Assembly: GCA_037957365.1 (NCBI GenBank)
Contig: JARHVA010001190.1
Span: 1,078,001-1,142,000, forward strand
Source of the DNA: Torreya grandis
Lineage: Eukaryota; Streptophyta; Pinopsida; Cupressales; Taxaceae
Length of the DNA stretch: 64,000 nucleotides
Reading direction: 5' to 3'
The position numbers and the translations under genes were made by a program. Of this stretch, positions 24,183-36,551 are shown one piece after another. The notes under the pieces are model-generated. The model saw nothing but the letters and a program-made list of their open reading frames with translations. It did no database searches and had not been told where the DNA came from. Each line of letters opens with the position of its first letter. Positions within the stretch are counted from its first letter, which is position 1.

Positions 24183-27100
24183 TGAAGTGACCCCAATATT
24201 TTTTTGAGTGTGCCTTCATTTAGAGTACATAGTGGAATAGTGACTTGGGTTTACTACATGTAATTTGGTTTTATGTGACCTACCACAATCCCCATTACCA
24301 AATTTATGTACATGTAACCCTTAGTTAGGGTAATTACCCATAGAATATTCTATGGGAATAATATTGCCCTAGGAAATCTACATGCAGTTTAGGGCATATC
24401 AATATGCGATCTATAATGATAAGCTCTGAACTGTATGGCAAACACCTTCCCAATAGGACCACCTAGGTATCCTTATCATATCTAAGGGACTCATATTTAT
24501 GTAAATCTAGGTATAAGTCAAGGTAGATTATATGCCCCTTCTTTTTACTTGGGATGCTAAAGAAGTATCATCCTAACAAGAATTCATTGCTTGTTCATAC
24601 AATGTCTTTTTATATGTCAAGGTTCATAATGAAGAAATCATATTATTCTAACTAAATTAATCAATGACGTACAGCTAAATAAGTTAATTTTTTTTTTAAA
24701 TACACCTATAAATCCAAGAAATTGTAATAGGGATTTGTATTTTATAAGTTCCATGTAAATGAAGAACCCATTGTAGTATTATCCCTATTTAGATCATTAT
24801 ACCATGATTTATAGTGCTGGGGATCATTGTAATATGTGCCTTCATTCTACACATAACAATAGGCTACTAAAATCAAATTAAATGATTATAATCTTTGTCA
24901 TGGTCTTAAGTAAATATTATGCTTTTGATTATAGTGGTTATTTATTCTTACTAGACCATCCTCTAATTAGTCACCTAAAGATTTATATCTCTTGAATGTT
25001 AATTACTTATCAAACCATCATTGTCGTAAGAAAAGTATGCCACTCAATCTTAGTTTATATGATTTATAATGTTTTGTGTTTTACCTTAGATTCTATAATG
25101 TGTTCCTTTAGGAACATCAATCCAATCATACTAACCATTAGAAATTTTGCAACTCTTAACATGTGCCATTTAAAACACTAAAAGGCTCATTACACTTTAG
25201 GCCCAAACATGATTTTAGATTTCATGATGTAATTATGTATTTTAACATACTCATCTAAATTATTTGGAAGATCATAATATTATACAAATTGAATAGTTAA
25301 ATTCTATGAAGTAATAACACCTACTTAATATAAGCATAAAATAACCTGAGGATATATTGACATCCATAATGTCAATTTAGAATCTTATATTGTTTCATTG
25401 ATATTTAAGAATTAAGAGCTTGGTGGAACAACAGTTTACAAAAGAATGACTTTACACATTTAAAATGATTCACATTCCTACATAAAATACCTAAGAACCT
25501 TAATTCAATATATCTAAGGACTTTTCAAATTGACATGATTTCAACGTATTCTTACATCCTTTATTTTGACAAAGAGAATACAATTTAAGATAATCTAACT
25601 TCAAGGATACCCAAACTAATTTAATATTTAGACTAAATCCAATAATATTTTTCAATCATTTGAATTTAGATGGAACATATTCAGTAAATGGAATAACAAA
25701 TTTGTTTCTCATAAGGATTACAATCTTGTGGTGATAAATTCTAAAGTAGATAGGCAACTTAAGCAATTCAAATTGCTTTAATTATTTGTGATATTGACTT
25801 ATTTGCAATCTTAATTGTATGGCTGTAATATGCCAAAATAATTCAAGAACATCAACTTATCCCAAATTTTTACTTTGTTAACAACAATTTCAAACATGCC
25901 ATAAAATGAATTTGATTGCCAATTACATAAAAAAAACTATTTCCATACGTAGTGCCTTTTGAGGTTTAAAAGAACTTAAAATATATGTTTGCACAAGTGT
26001 TTGTACAACAATATTAAATCTACTAATTCACATATATAACAAACTTGACTTGGTGTCATTTCTCATGCAAGTGCACCAGTTGCAAGTTCTATGATTGCAA
26101 GTCAAACAATTAAGCAATAACTCAATCTTATAGATTAATTTATGAACTACAAAATCAAATTATTAACCACTAATCACTAATTTACAAATGAATTGTTAAC
26201 ACTATAACACATATATTCATATGAATGTAAATAATAACTCAATTGTAAATAGTTAACCCTTCCATCTACTTGGAGGTATATGATCTTCTATTTACTCTGA
26301 GCAATATGAATCACTTAAATCAACAACATAATAATACTGAAATAATTGAATGAATATTAGTACTGTAATGTTCATATTTCTATTTTGTAAATCAATCCAA
26401 TTGTTATTTTGTATTTATAAAACATGTTATAATAACAATAACTGATAAAATGATTAAACAATACAATGAATAATTTGCTAAGTTAAATAATAACCAGCTA
26501 AGCAATATACAATATAACTTCTCCATACAAACCGTCTTGACCCGACCCATCCTATGAGCCCCCCAATCGGTGGTCATTACCACCCTGAACCATCAATTGG
26601 GAGGTGGAATCCAGTTTTTGGGTCTTTGTTACAAGAGTATAAGTAATAAGGGATAAAATCCATCACTAAGTTTGCAATAATTTCTCAACAAACAACCATT
26701 ATACAATTGAAATATCAAAGTACAAACACCAACATGAATACAGGGATTGACAACCTTTGTTCTTTTTTTGAAGTTTTTATAGGTATCAACTAAATATTCA
26801 GTTGAACCTAGTCAACCATCATCATAGATTCTAGGTGTACCAAAGTTTCAATATGAAAATCCATCACTTCAAGTGATACAAAATCATTTCCTACAACAAA
26901 GAATAATTAAGAAATATTCACATAAAGAATGCATTAAAAAACAAATAAACACAACACCAAGGATTTAGGTTTCTTACCCATTTGCCAATCATTCAAGTAT
27001 AGTTATTTTATCACCCAAAACATGTGTGTAATGGTGATGAAATCATTATATCTAACCCTTATATGGCTGGGTCAATTCTTTTAAAAAGGAATTATTGTAA

Positions 27101-29281
27101 AATAATATCAAATGAACTCTCAAGGGTTGAAACAAGAAATCAATGTTATAACAATAAACCAATTTATAAAAGCTATAAACACTAGGTCGAAATTCATACA
27201 CCATAATATTTAAATAAAAATAACATAAAAATGGCAAACCATCATGCTAGTGAAATCCCAACACACACTCAACCCAACCACTTCAACAAGCAAGGAAAAA
27301 TGGAACCCCAAACGCCCTGTAGGTGGTGAGTAAAACCTAACACAACCAGATAAGGAGTGGTGTAATGCTTATTCAAACAAAGAATCTCAAAACTCTATTC
27401 TACCTCGTTGCTTCAATAGGTAAAGGAATAAAAACCTAGCCATAAAATAAATGCGACCTCTTCCATATGGTCGTAATACCCTAAACCCCCAAATGAAATA
27501 CAAAAATAAATCGATATGCACAAATCTTAAACCCTACAGGTAGGTAAAACAATCAAATAAATATTTATCTGACCATTTTAATATGGCCTGGCAATAAAAT
27601 CTGAATATAATATTTTTAGAGGTTCTTGGAAATAAAGATTTCACTATCAGATTTAAAACTTAGATTTCTAAATTAACTAGAACCCAAAACTAAAACGACC
27701 CATTCTCAAATAAGAGATTTATATCGATTTAGAAACTTTGTAGGTTCATCAGGAAGTTTAATGACTTCCTAATGAACATTTAAATAATTCTTTTATTGTT
27801 TGCATCTATAAAATTGATATCAAATCCTTCATTCTTTTTCACAAAAGAAAACAAAACACTTACTTGGTTCATTGCTCTCACATGTGGAAGGATTTTTTTT
27901 AAAATTGATTACTTGCCAATAAACTTGCCTCCTCCTTGCGCCATGCCCAACCTCTTAAGTAATTGCACCCTAATCAGGTCATTCTCCCTCCTCATTTACT
28001 TCCCCCTACTACTATTTCCCTCCTAGGGTTTTCTCCCTTCTCTCCCCATTCTTCTCCACAATCTTCTCCCATCTTATCCCATGCCTCTCCTCAACTACCC
28101 TCCTCATAAAATGTTTTGGTAGCTAATCCCAAATCTTCCCCAATGCACCAAAACTCAAAACATGATATGATTAACCGCATAGGCTAAAAAAAATTAAGTC
28201 ATAATAGTTATTTACATGGAGTAAAAACCCCATGACCCCCTAATGTTATTATTACAAAATCAAATCTTTGTTTTGATATTAATTCTAATGTCATGACAAG
28301 CTCATGACCCCATCATGGGTCAAAAGCCCTCAAACATAAAAATTAACCCATTTTACCACCAAGACACCAAGGTTTTGAAATAAAATCAAAAATTCATTTA
28401 TTTATGCATGCCAAGCATTACCAACTTATAAGATTTTATAATGACCAAGGCAAGCTTATGGATCTTGGCAATAATTACAGGCTTATGTTACTCAGGCTAA
28501 TAATTTAATGGGTCTACCTTATTATTAAACATTCATGTAAACATTACAGACACAATTGGCTATAAGCCAATGGTAGCTTCTGAACAAACAATGTTAATGA
28601 TGATGCATAACTAGTTAGTTAACAAAATACAAGATATTAATACCAAGGGGCCTAACAATAGATTAAATCAAAAAAACAAGATAATGAACTCAATAAAATA
28701 ACTAATGCAAAGTGGTCAAATGCAAGATGATAAAATAATCAAGGCATGCAAGACTACATAGCAATAAAAAGGATCAAGAAGATGATCAAAAACAAAAATA
28801 ATAATAGTAAAAGATGATAAAAGTGACCTAACAACATAAGTGGCAGACTGATACTTAGCTACTAATGACTCATGCAAGATACCCCTTTTACCTGTGTCGG
28901 TGTTACTCAACTACTCGCTGCCCTTATCCATTGTCCCTCAACTACCAGAGTCCACCATCGACCTAGCTTATGTACCTATATCTGCACCCATAAATGAGCA
29001 TCAATAACCCCTGTACAACATGATAATATATCTAAATTGAATAGTACAAGTACATAAACTAAATATTGTAGCCAAATCAACATATTTGTAAAATAAAGTA
29101 CAGTTGTAATACTTATTCAAATGTCCATAATAACCAACTAAATATGCTCTCAATTAGATTATGACATCATTAGTGTAGTATCGATAAAATAATAGCTTAG
29201 AAGTATAACCAAATAATATAAAATCACGTTAAAAACATATATCAATCTAAGAAAATATGGTATACAAGCTGTATTATAGCA
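24183..29281 (-). repeat. 5' LTR of the chromovirus, complete (about 5.1 kb)
   Basis: On the minus strand it begins TGCTATAATAC at 29,281 and ends GGGGTCACTTCA at 24,183, followed by the primer binding site. The part from about 25,780 matches 1-7,941 of the window minus the copia element. Its stretch ACAATAAACCAATTTATAAA (27,150-27,169) is the empty site of that insertion. It has no recognisable gene; short frames inside it do not persist in the sister LTR. Confidence 0.86.
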
Positions 29282-31184
29282 AGTAATTACTTTCCACATA
29301 TTGCACCCTTGTGCACACACAAGGCAACACATTAGGAGAGAACTATATCAGTTTGAGGCCCTCTTCAGAGTAGTGGCTATGTAGGTAGCACCCATTGACA
29401 TAGGGGTCTTTGGGGTTAGCTCGATACTATGAACCCACTAACCCATTTTTCCCAAAGTTACTATGAAAATGAAGAACTAAGATTTTGCCATTTTATGAAG
29501 AGCGATAGTCCATGACCTAGATCTGAATGTACCAGAGTGAAGATGAAGACAAATCCAGGAGCATCCAGGTGGTTGCATCCTTTTCTAATAGGTATTTCAT
29601 ACATGACACTTGCATCTGGTTCAGATAGTAGAGTCGATGCTAATGTCCAATGCTGACACTAGTGTTTGTGGATCTAGAGGCATTCAATCCAAAATTTGGT
29701 GACTGTTTTAGAATGCTCTTTTAATCTACTTCCTACCAATTCTAAATCCATAATTGTGTTAGCATCAAAACTAACTAAGTACATTGTTTCTTTGTCTTTT
29801 TCATATCTAGCATAATTGTACTTTCTATTTTTAGCATGTCTTAGTTTAATAAATTTAGTATTTATTGTATCTGACTTTAACATTTAATTGATTTGCTATA
29901 TATCTAATTATCACCCTTGTGCATTGCCATTTCTAGATTCTTAACCCTATCTACCTAAGTAGGATTTACATCTTGATTTAGGATTAAACACTATCCTAGG
30001 ATAACTAAAGTAACTAAAGTTGAAATAATCTCAAGTAACATGTACAAAGACATAAAAGCATTACAAAAATAATATTATCTCTATAATCATCACAAGATAA
30101 TGTACACATGCCAATCATCTAAGCATCCATATTATCAATCACATGTCAAAAAAGTAGCAGGTCTACTTGTATGGCAATATAATGCATATCTCAACAACCA
30201 ACTAAAATCATCTATCACCAACATTTGAATCACACTTAAGTAAGCAAAATTAAACGACATCGAGTGTATAACTCACTATCTTAGTAGTAATGTAATAATC
30301 ATATTACAACATAACATTAAGTGTCTCATGTGTCAAATAATGTAAGGAGCACACCACACTAGACATGTGTATGATAAAAATAAGGTCCACCAAAAGTAGC
30401 ATTATGAAAAATGGGGCCTCACAAATTTGGTCCTAATTTGAATTTGACAAGTCTATAAATACACAAGGGCATTATTGCATACATGACATTATGAAGTAAA
30501 AGAGACATACAAAGAGTAATAAGTGATTGTGAACGACAAGAGTTGTAATATTTATTAAAGAGCAAAATTCTAGCATCTAGTGCATAATTTGAATCAAGAA
30601 TTGAAGTCCTTATTGCATTATGCCACTTGTTCATGCTAGCACAAAAAGTTATATAAAATTAGGGTTTGCATCCATAAATTACTTATTGAAGTGCATCTAG
30701 TGATGTTTTCCAAATTTGTTCTTGAATAAAGGCTTGATAATAATAGAGGAATAATACATACGGGATTGAATCCCCCATTTTTATTGGTATATGACAAATT
30801 GTTAGGCTTGTAGAGAGAAAGAAATAAATTTCTAGAGCTATGTGCAGAATTTACCAAAAGGAACGAGGTTTTTGAAGCTCCATAACCAATGAATAATGTT
30901 GTCTAATCAAATTTTAAAAATTCAAAAGTGCCTACAACTGTACATTGACATTTTTGGGAGGCCTATAACCAATCCCCTATTTTTGGTGTCATGAACAACG
31001 ATTGTTGTTAGCTTTAAAATTTCTAAATTTTTTCGTCTCATTTTTTAAACCTATTTTTTTTAATTATTACTAAAAAATTAACTCTAAATTTCCAATTTTT
31101 TTTTTTTTTTTAATACTTATAAATTATTATAAAATATTTCTTATTACAACGGTTTTATTATTTTATTAAAGTAAATTTAAATAC
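29282..31184. other. Intergenic DNA upstream of the mannanase gene
   Basis: About 1.9 kb between the chromovirus end and the gene's possible promoter. Moderately AT-rich, with a T run at about 31,096-31,111. No repeat of it is seen elsewhere in the window. Short frames on the minus strand (29,674-29,883, 30,419-30,857) have no family signature. Confidence 0.6.
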
Positions 31185-31194
31185 TATATAAATA
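31185..31194 (+). promoter_or_regulatory. Candidate TATA box of the mannanase gene
   Basis: TATATAAATA on the coding strand, a good plant TATA consensus, about 700 bases before the start codon. If used, transcription would start near 31,215-31,225 and leave a long leader. The leader contains one possible small intron with GTATGT at 31,761 and CAG ending at 31,823, which would be very short for a plant. Confidence 0.35.
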
Positions 31195-31866
31195 CATCAT
31201 TTTGATGTAAACCCACTCTTCCCATTCTACAGATAATAGGATCGATTTGAATTTTTTCATTGAAGCTTGATCTTTTAGATTAACATTGACTACGTGCTTC
31301 TATTCTACCAAACCAGACGCTGTGCTTGGTACCCCGTCTTTGTTTTAGGTATTCTCATACCCTTTCAATCCACATCCACCTAATTAGATGAACCATCAAT
31401 CGCATCACCTTTGAACTTTTCATTTTAATACTTAAGCGCCCAATCATTGCTTCATAGTTTGTAATCATTGCTTCATACTTTGAAATCGTGCTTACGTTTA
31501 CGAGAACCTCTGCGGGACTTTTAAAATTCCATTTCACCACCAAGAATCTTTTAAAATACTCTTTTAAGGGACCCATGCTAAGATCATGCTACCTGTATGA
31601 AGCAACCGCGGTATCACAGATTACAGACACTGTTTATCTGTATTTCCTTTTGTTTTTGTATTGGACCCACAAATACTTTTGGATAGTTCCAGAACACTGT
31701 ATATTGCATTGCCACCAGACTGAGAACAGGACTTGGTGTATAGATTTTTTCTATGCCTAGGTATGTTTTTTAAGGTATTTTCTTAATCCAATTTATTTAG
31801 ATGGGGGGTGTAGTTGCTTTCAGAAAGTAATGGCGGATGTACTTGATTTAAAAAGTTGAATACCAC

Positions 31867-31914
31867 ATGGAACAGATTCCTAGAATGGACAATGCAGTTT
31901 TTGAGGAATCATAA
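31867..31914 (+). other. Upstream ORF overlapping the mannanase start
   Basis: An ATG 25 bases before the proposed start codon opens a 15-codon frame ([15 protein letters not shown], then TAA) that runs out of frame across the main start at 31,892. If it is in the mRNA it should reduce initiation at the main ATG. Whether it is in the transcript is unknown. Confidence 0.45.
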
Positions 31915-32356
31915 TAGCTTTGGTTGGGAAAGCAAACCGGTGAGCCGAGCACACAGGTGGAGGACAGGACAAGCAGGGTTGAATGCCTATTCGCTCAAAA
32001 TGTGGGGTGGCACAGGGATCTATTCTATACTTGGTGTTGCTTCCTTCATTCTTTTCTTGTACACTTCCTTTGGGGATGTCCTCCACATGTTCAGATTCAC
32101 ACAACCAAACATGAGCTTTGTTGAAAGGAATGGTTCCCAGTTTATGGTGGATGGGAAGCCCCTATATGTGAATGGATGGAATTCGTATTGGCTCATGACG
32201 GAAAGTGTTGATTATTCCACTAGACCCAGGGTTAAGGCCATGATTAGAGCAGGTGCTCAAATGGGACTCTCTGTGTGTAGAACATGGGCCTTCAATGATG
32301 GAGGATACAATGCTCTTCAGTTGTCCCCGGGAAAGTTTGATGAGAGTGTTTTTAAG
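31892..32356 (+). CDS. MAN: Mannan endo-1,4-beta-mannosidase (GH5), exon 1
   Basis: First coding exon, 155 codons, of an endo-beta-mannanase that cuts beta-1,4 links in mannans and glucomannans of the cell wall. ATG 31,892 gives a basic N-terminus followed by a hydrophobic segment ([19 protein letters not shown], about residues 46-64) that acts as signal peptide or membrane anchor. The mature GH5 part then opens with [20 protein letters not shown], followed by NGWNSYWLM and [20 protein letters not shown], all strongly typical of plant MAN proteins. The exon ends in a clean phase-0 donor, AAG/GTAAGT. An in-frame Met at about residue 39 (MWGGTG) just before the hydrophobic segment could be an alternative start. 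The family assignment is firm; the exact paralogue number is not. Confidence 0.93.
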
Positions 32357-33599
32357 GTAAGTATGAGAGCCTACATTTGTATATATGCCATGATTGCTTT
32401 GAGATTGACATGTTCCAAATGCTACATAATGTGCATTGCCATTGGTTCACTCTCAATGCTGAGATTAAAATTTATATCTGCGCTAACCGATATTGTTTTT
32501 ATGTTTTCCCACCCATAGTATCAACCGAGATAACTAAAATTAATTGAACTCGCTGTAAATGCAACAAATAAACGCCTCCTCATTTAGTTGTCTAATCAAA
32601 ATTAAGATCAACCAAGAAAAGTTTGGAACTATCCAATTCGAGTCTGTACCGTGATGTTTGCATATAGGTTTTAATTAGATTTTTTCCATTGGAACAGATG
32701 TTACAACCAAAAATATCTGTTGTGTCAAAGTCACACATGACTTGGTTGCATCTTGCCTTGTTGATTTAGATGCCACATCCATGGGCTGTCAAGGTTGGAG
32801 GGTCTTGCACCCCGTGCTGGTTGCAGATCATACCTGTCTAGATTTAAACCTCAGCTGTCTGCGTAGAAAGTGCTTGATCATAGCACTTGAACCACAGACC
32901 GCAAGACAGGTTCTCTGCATATTATTATTCATATTATAGAAGGGAATTTAAATTTTGAAATGAAGTCTAATTTTTCCCCCTGTTGGATATTTTCTTTCTA
33001 TGCCAACTTGGCAAATATTTTTTGAAGACCTCTGTCAATAATGAGATATATTGAATATATATGTTCAGAGTATTTCCATTATATAGCAAAGATATTTATG
33101 TAGCGGTACTTTCATAGATTTCTGAAGCAGGTGAGAAATATCAATGTATTTGCTGTAAGGTTTCTGAGTTATGAAATTACTTGTTTTACACTGCGAATCT
33201 TTTAATTTTTAACAATAATTAGGACTATTCATCAACTTTAATATGGGTTCAAGTGAAGGGTTTTTAATTTCTTGTTTAATAACGAGTTTCTGATTTTCTC
33301 CTCTCTCTTTGTTGGGAGAAGTAAAATATCTTTAATAGATAGGCGATTTGTTTTTCTGGTTCCTGTAGTTCCCTTCTTATATATTTATATTAATGATCTT
33401 TGGGAACATCATACAGTTCAATTGAACAGATAACATTTATTAGTGTTGGATGACTATTAGGATAATGGATTCTTTCTAGGTAGAAAACATTTTACCTACA
33501 TATTTTGACTGTTTCAAAGCAGTACATTCTCAGTGTCGAACAAATATCTAGATATTTTGGACATATAACGGGGTCTAATTCCTTGCATGATGCTTGCAG
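32357..33599 (+). other. Intron 1 of the mannanase gene
   Basis: GTAAGT...TTGCAG, 1,243 bp, phase 0. AT-rich, with a tRNA-derived SINE-like insertion at about 32,700-32,907. No other coding segment is seen. Confidence 0.88.
32700..32907 (-). mobile_element. tRNA-derived SINE-like element in intron 1
   Basis: On the minus strand the segment from 32,905 reads like a tRNA head: GTCTGTGGTTCAAGTGCTAT resembles a degenerate A box, and GAGGTTTAAATCTAGACAGG about 45 bases later resembles a B box (GGTTCGAATC). A non-tRNA body follows to about 32,700. It is locally less AT-rich than the intron around it. No target duplication was identified, so the ends are approximate. It could instead be a decayed tRNA pseudogene. 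Confidence 0.45.
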
Positions 33600-33797
33600 G
33601 CATTAGACTATGTAATTGTAGAAGCAAGGCGCCATGGGGTAAGAATAATTTTCAGCCTTGTTAATAATCTGGATGCCTATGGTGGAAAAGGCCAATATGC
33701 TCAGTGGGCTCGTGATGTTGGAGTGGATGTTGGTTCCTCAAATGATTCTTTCTTCTATGATCCCACAATTAGAGACTACTACAAGAACTATGTTAAG
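33600..33797 (+). CDS. MAN: Mannan endo-1,4-beta-mannosidase (GH5), exon 2
   Basis: Sixty-six codons between a TTGCAG acceptor and an AAG/GTAACG donor, both phase 0, so it joins exon 1 in frame. The product continues the GH5 barrel: ALDYVIVEARRHGVRIIFSL, then VNNLDAYGGKGQYAQWARD and SFFYDPTIRDYYKNYVK. All are well conserved in plant MAN proteins, with no stop or shift. The exon boundaries (after the SPG...VFK segment, and at YYKN.VK) fall where plant MAN genes usually have them. The two catalytic glutamates (in the later NEPR and EGFYG regions) lie in exons not found in this window, so the gene as seen is the 5' third of a mannanase. Confidence 0.92.
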
Positions 33798-36322
33798 GTA
33801 ACGATATTGTTTGCAACTATTTTTTCATAAATACTTTGTGATTTGGTTACATGTTTAAGTTCATTCATGTCAAACTGCTAATTTTATTGAGAGTCAATCA
33901 GAGATCATGCATGTCAACAAAACATAAATGGATTTAGCATGAGGTCTTGTTCATTACCACGAACCAAGATAATTATCTTGTAATATATACGGTGGCTTAC
34001 AAAATATGATGTTATTTATTAGAAGATTTATGTTTATGCTTCTTATGTTTGATAGTTTTGGGATGGCTTTGCACTGACCCATCTTTTCAATGAAATAACC
34101 CGAACAGTTTTCCAGCAGATTAAATTAAAGTAGTTTGTAATATCCTTGAACAACATCACTTCAAGAACGGAAGAAATATCTGCAGTCGAGTCAATTTTTT
34201 TAGATAGACTTGCTGCTGACAATATTGCCTTTAAAAATATTGCTGCATTGAAATTTAATAAGATTCCAGAGAACAAATTATTGACTAATGAAAAGTAACC
34301 TTAGACAGCTGTATTCAAGTCTTCCAAAATCACAGATATAGGTTCTGCATTTTTGTAGAATATTTTTATTAGAGTTAATAGAATATTTTGCTGATAAATA
34401 AACCTTAGACTGCTTATAAATTGACTAAGAACGTGTATTGCTCATATTTGTATACAAATGCATTGCCAATACCTCCATGCGTGCACAATAGTGTGGGTGC
34501 ATGAACTTGAGAAAGTTAATGTAAAGGTAATTATAATACCTAGGAGATGGGGGGTTTAAGTACATACACAATTGTTCTATAATAAGTTAGAATTTAACGA
34601 ATTGGCTAGTGTTTCAGATAATTTTTTAGCTTGCCTTTATTAAAGACTGTTGTTCATTAAAAAGATATGTTGAAACTTTTTGCACTCTTAGTCAGGGAAC
34701 TTTTTCTTGTAAGTTGGGAGTGTGAACCAGGTGGCTTCTGGTCTGTAATGAGGAGTCAAGATTGATGATGGCTTTCCAACAAATTCAGTCGCATGCTTGA
34801 CCTCCTTCTCTTCTTAAAAAAGAGGGTTATTCATGTTTCCATTATTATTGTAGATATTATTCGTTTTGTTCTTAAGGATGTACAATACAGGTTATAAAAA
34901 AATTAAGATATGAATCATACCAGTGATAGAGATATGTACTGGACTTAATAGTATTTCTCCGTGCAACAACTAGCTTGGCATGTGGCAGTTAAGGATGTAA
35001 TCCCCAGATCATGAAGCATGTTGATATGCAAACAATAACAAGGAAAGCATAGATGGATATGATACTGGCGGATGAAAGTTAACTCAAATAGAAAATAATT
35101 TCTATACTCAAAGTAAATACAGTTACAAAGAGGTAGGTATACATTTCCAGAAGCAACTTTGGCAACAAGCAAATCCATGAAGAAACATTCCAAACACAGA
35201 AAACCAGATGACGAAAGACCAAATTTGCATTACTTCACTCCTACTCGTCGAGTCAGGTGACTCATATACTCAGCATAATGCTTGACATACTTGGAAGTAT
35301 TACATGCCTATTCTTGAACTCTCTTTCAGTACCCTAGGTGGTTATGCTCCTACAAGTGCTATATGATCCGTGCTGGAGATGCTTACTGATTACTCACTAA
35401 AGGTCCATGCTAGAGATATGACTATTTGGAGTTGTACTTGAAACTATGCTAACTATGTTGAAAATGAAGGCTAAGTGAATCCTTACAGCCTCAATAAATG
35501 ACCTCAAAGTCCAACGTAAGTACTAATTTTTATAAGCTTTGTTTGAAATCCAAACATATTACGTTGGCTAGTATTTTTACAAACCATGAGTGTGTAACTC
35601 TTTACTATATTCTGCAATCCTATAATCCTCCACAACATGACAATGTAATACCCATAACTATTTGATTGGCATTAACTTCAACAAAGTAAATATTAATATC
35701 CAAGTCCAAATGTAAGGGATAGAATCATCGCGAGTCCCTGCCTAAAAACTCTGCCTAGCATGTTCCAATATTTAACTGTGTATGATTAAATACCATTCTT
35801 CACATCATCTTCTGGTACATCTACTTGCACGTCATTGTCATTGCTTGAATCTAAAATGTGAATGATGTAAAAGGAATTCTTTACTGAAATGCATTCTGTT
35901 GCAACCTGGCTATCCTGTGTTTGTCTTAGATGCATCAGCATGTGTCGTTTGGTTTTGAATTTTTTTACTTTTAGTTGGGAATACTTCCATTACATCTCAT
36001 TTTCTTGAAGCCTTGATATTAGGACTGAAATAAAATATTTCAGGAAAGATCCTGCGGGGTTGCATGCACTTTGTTTTTGATGAATAAAGGATATAGCTGT
36101 GGGATCCTTTTAATGCATTAAAAATATTCATTTAGTTGGTATTATATGATTTTCTTTTGTACTCAATATGTTTGCCATGACACCGAAGGCAAATATCTGT
36201 ACAAGCAAATTGTTCTAATTAAGGGGGCGTGTCATTGTTCATAAACCTTGGTGAAATAAGCTCATCAGCATTGATATTTCTTTGACTGACCTATGGCTTA
36301 TATGTTGGAGGTTTGCTTGTAG
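33798..36322 (+). other. Intron 2 (or 3' flank) of the mannanase gene
   Basis: Begins with GTAACG and, if the exon 3 remnant is real, ends TTGTAG at 36,322 (2,525 bp). AT-rich, with no repeat matching elsewhere in the window and no coding segment recognised. A frame at 34,945-35,193 on the minus strand has no signature. Confidence 0.5.
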
Positions 36323-36355
36323 GTGCTTTACCAGAAAACAAATTTATGGTCACCA
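36323..36355 (+). pseudogene. Possible broken start of mannanase exon 3
   Basis: After a TTGTAG acceptor the sequence GTGCTTTACCAGAAAACAAA resembles the MAN exon 3 start, which encodes a (V/I)LTRKN-type peptide. A 2-base loss would be needed to stay in frame, and similarity ends within about 30 bases at GGTCACC. If correct, the gene is disrupted here and the 12.7-kb tandem repeat lies just downstream. It may be chance; a longer intron leading to intact exons beyond the window is the main alternative. Confidence 0.3.
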
Positions 36356-36551
36356 ATCCCCCTGCCTTCAACCAGGTACCTTTATGTATCTCCATATAAG
36401 AGCATTGGGCACAGGTCCTTCCTGTTTGGTGCATCTTTTCTAGGCAAGGATATAATGTGGACGCACCCCAAGCCTCACCTTAAAGTGGGATATCCATCCT
36501 CACTCCCAGTACTTTTGACATTACGTTATACCTATTAGTATTATCACTCAA
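36356..36551. other. Unassigned segment before the tandem duplication
   Basis: About 200 bases, less AT-rich than the introns. It is open on the plus strand to 36,538 (for example GHRSFLFGASFLGKDIMWTH), but I recognise no family. It is present once in the window. Confidence 0.4.

Larger units (their letters stand above)
1..29281 (-). mobile_element. Ty3/gypsy chromovirus with giant LTRs, nested host element
   Basis: One minus-strand LTR retrotransposon. The sequence of 1-7,941 (after removing the copia insertion at 1,381-5,808) reappears at about 25,780-29,281, and the two copies are the LTRs. Between them, read on the minus strand, are a primer binding site, gag, protease, RT, RNase H, integrase, a chromodomain remnant and a polypurine tract, in the canonical gypsy order. 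Without the nested 11.5-kb element the internal region is about 4.8 kb, normal for a chromovirus, while LTRs of about 5.1 kb are unusually long. The left LTR is cut by the window edge, so the target duplication cannot be checked. All coding regions carry stops and frameshifts, so this copy is dead. Confidence 0.88.

Noticed and set aside
31488..31760. 90-codon ORF just upstream of the mannanase
   Set aside because: No domain, and it lies in the likely leader; it does not continue into the mannanase frame.
32835..32907. Functional tRNA gene
   Set aside because: The A- and B-box-like words are degenerate and no full cloverleaf can be drawn; better explained as a SINE head or tRNA relic.
32742..32939. 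65-codon ORF in intron 1 as an extra exon
   Set aside because: It overlaps the SINE-like element, has no similarity to mannanase, and exons 1 and 2 already join in phase.
36323..36538. 71-codon ORF as an intact third mannanase exon
   Set aside because: Only the first dozen bases resemble MAN, and in a shifted frame; the remainder has no GH5 motif and no NEPR region.
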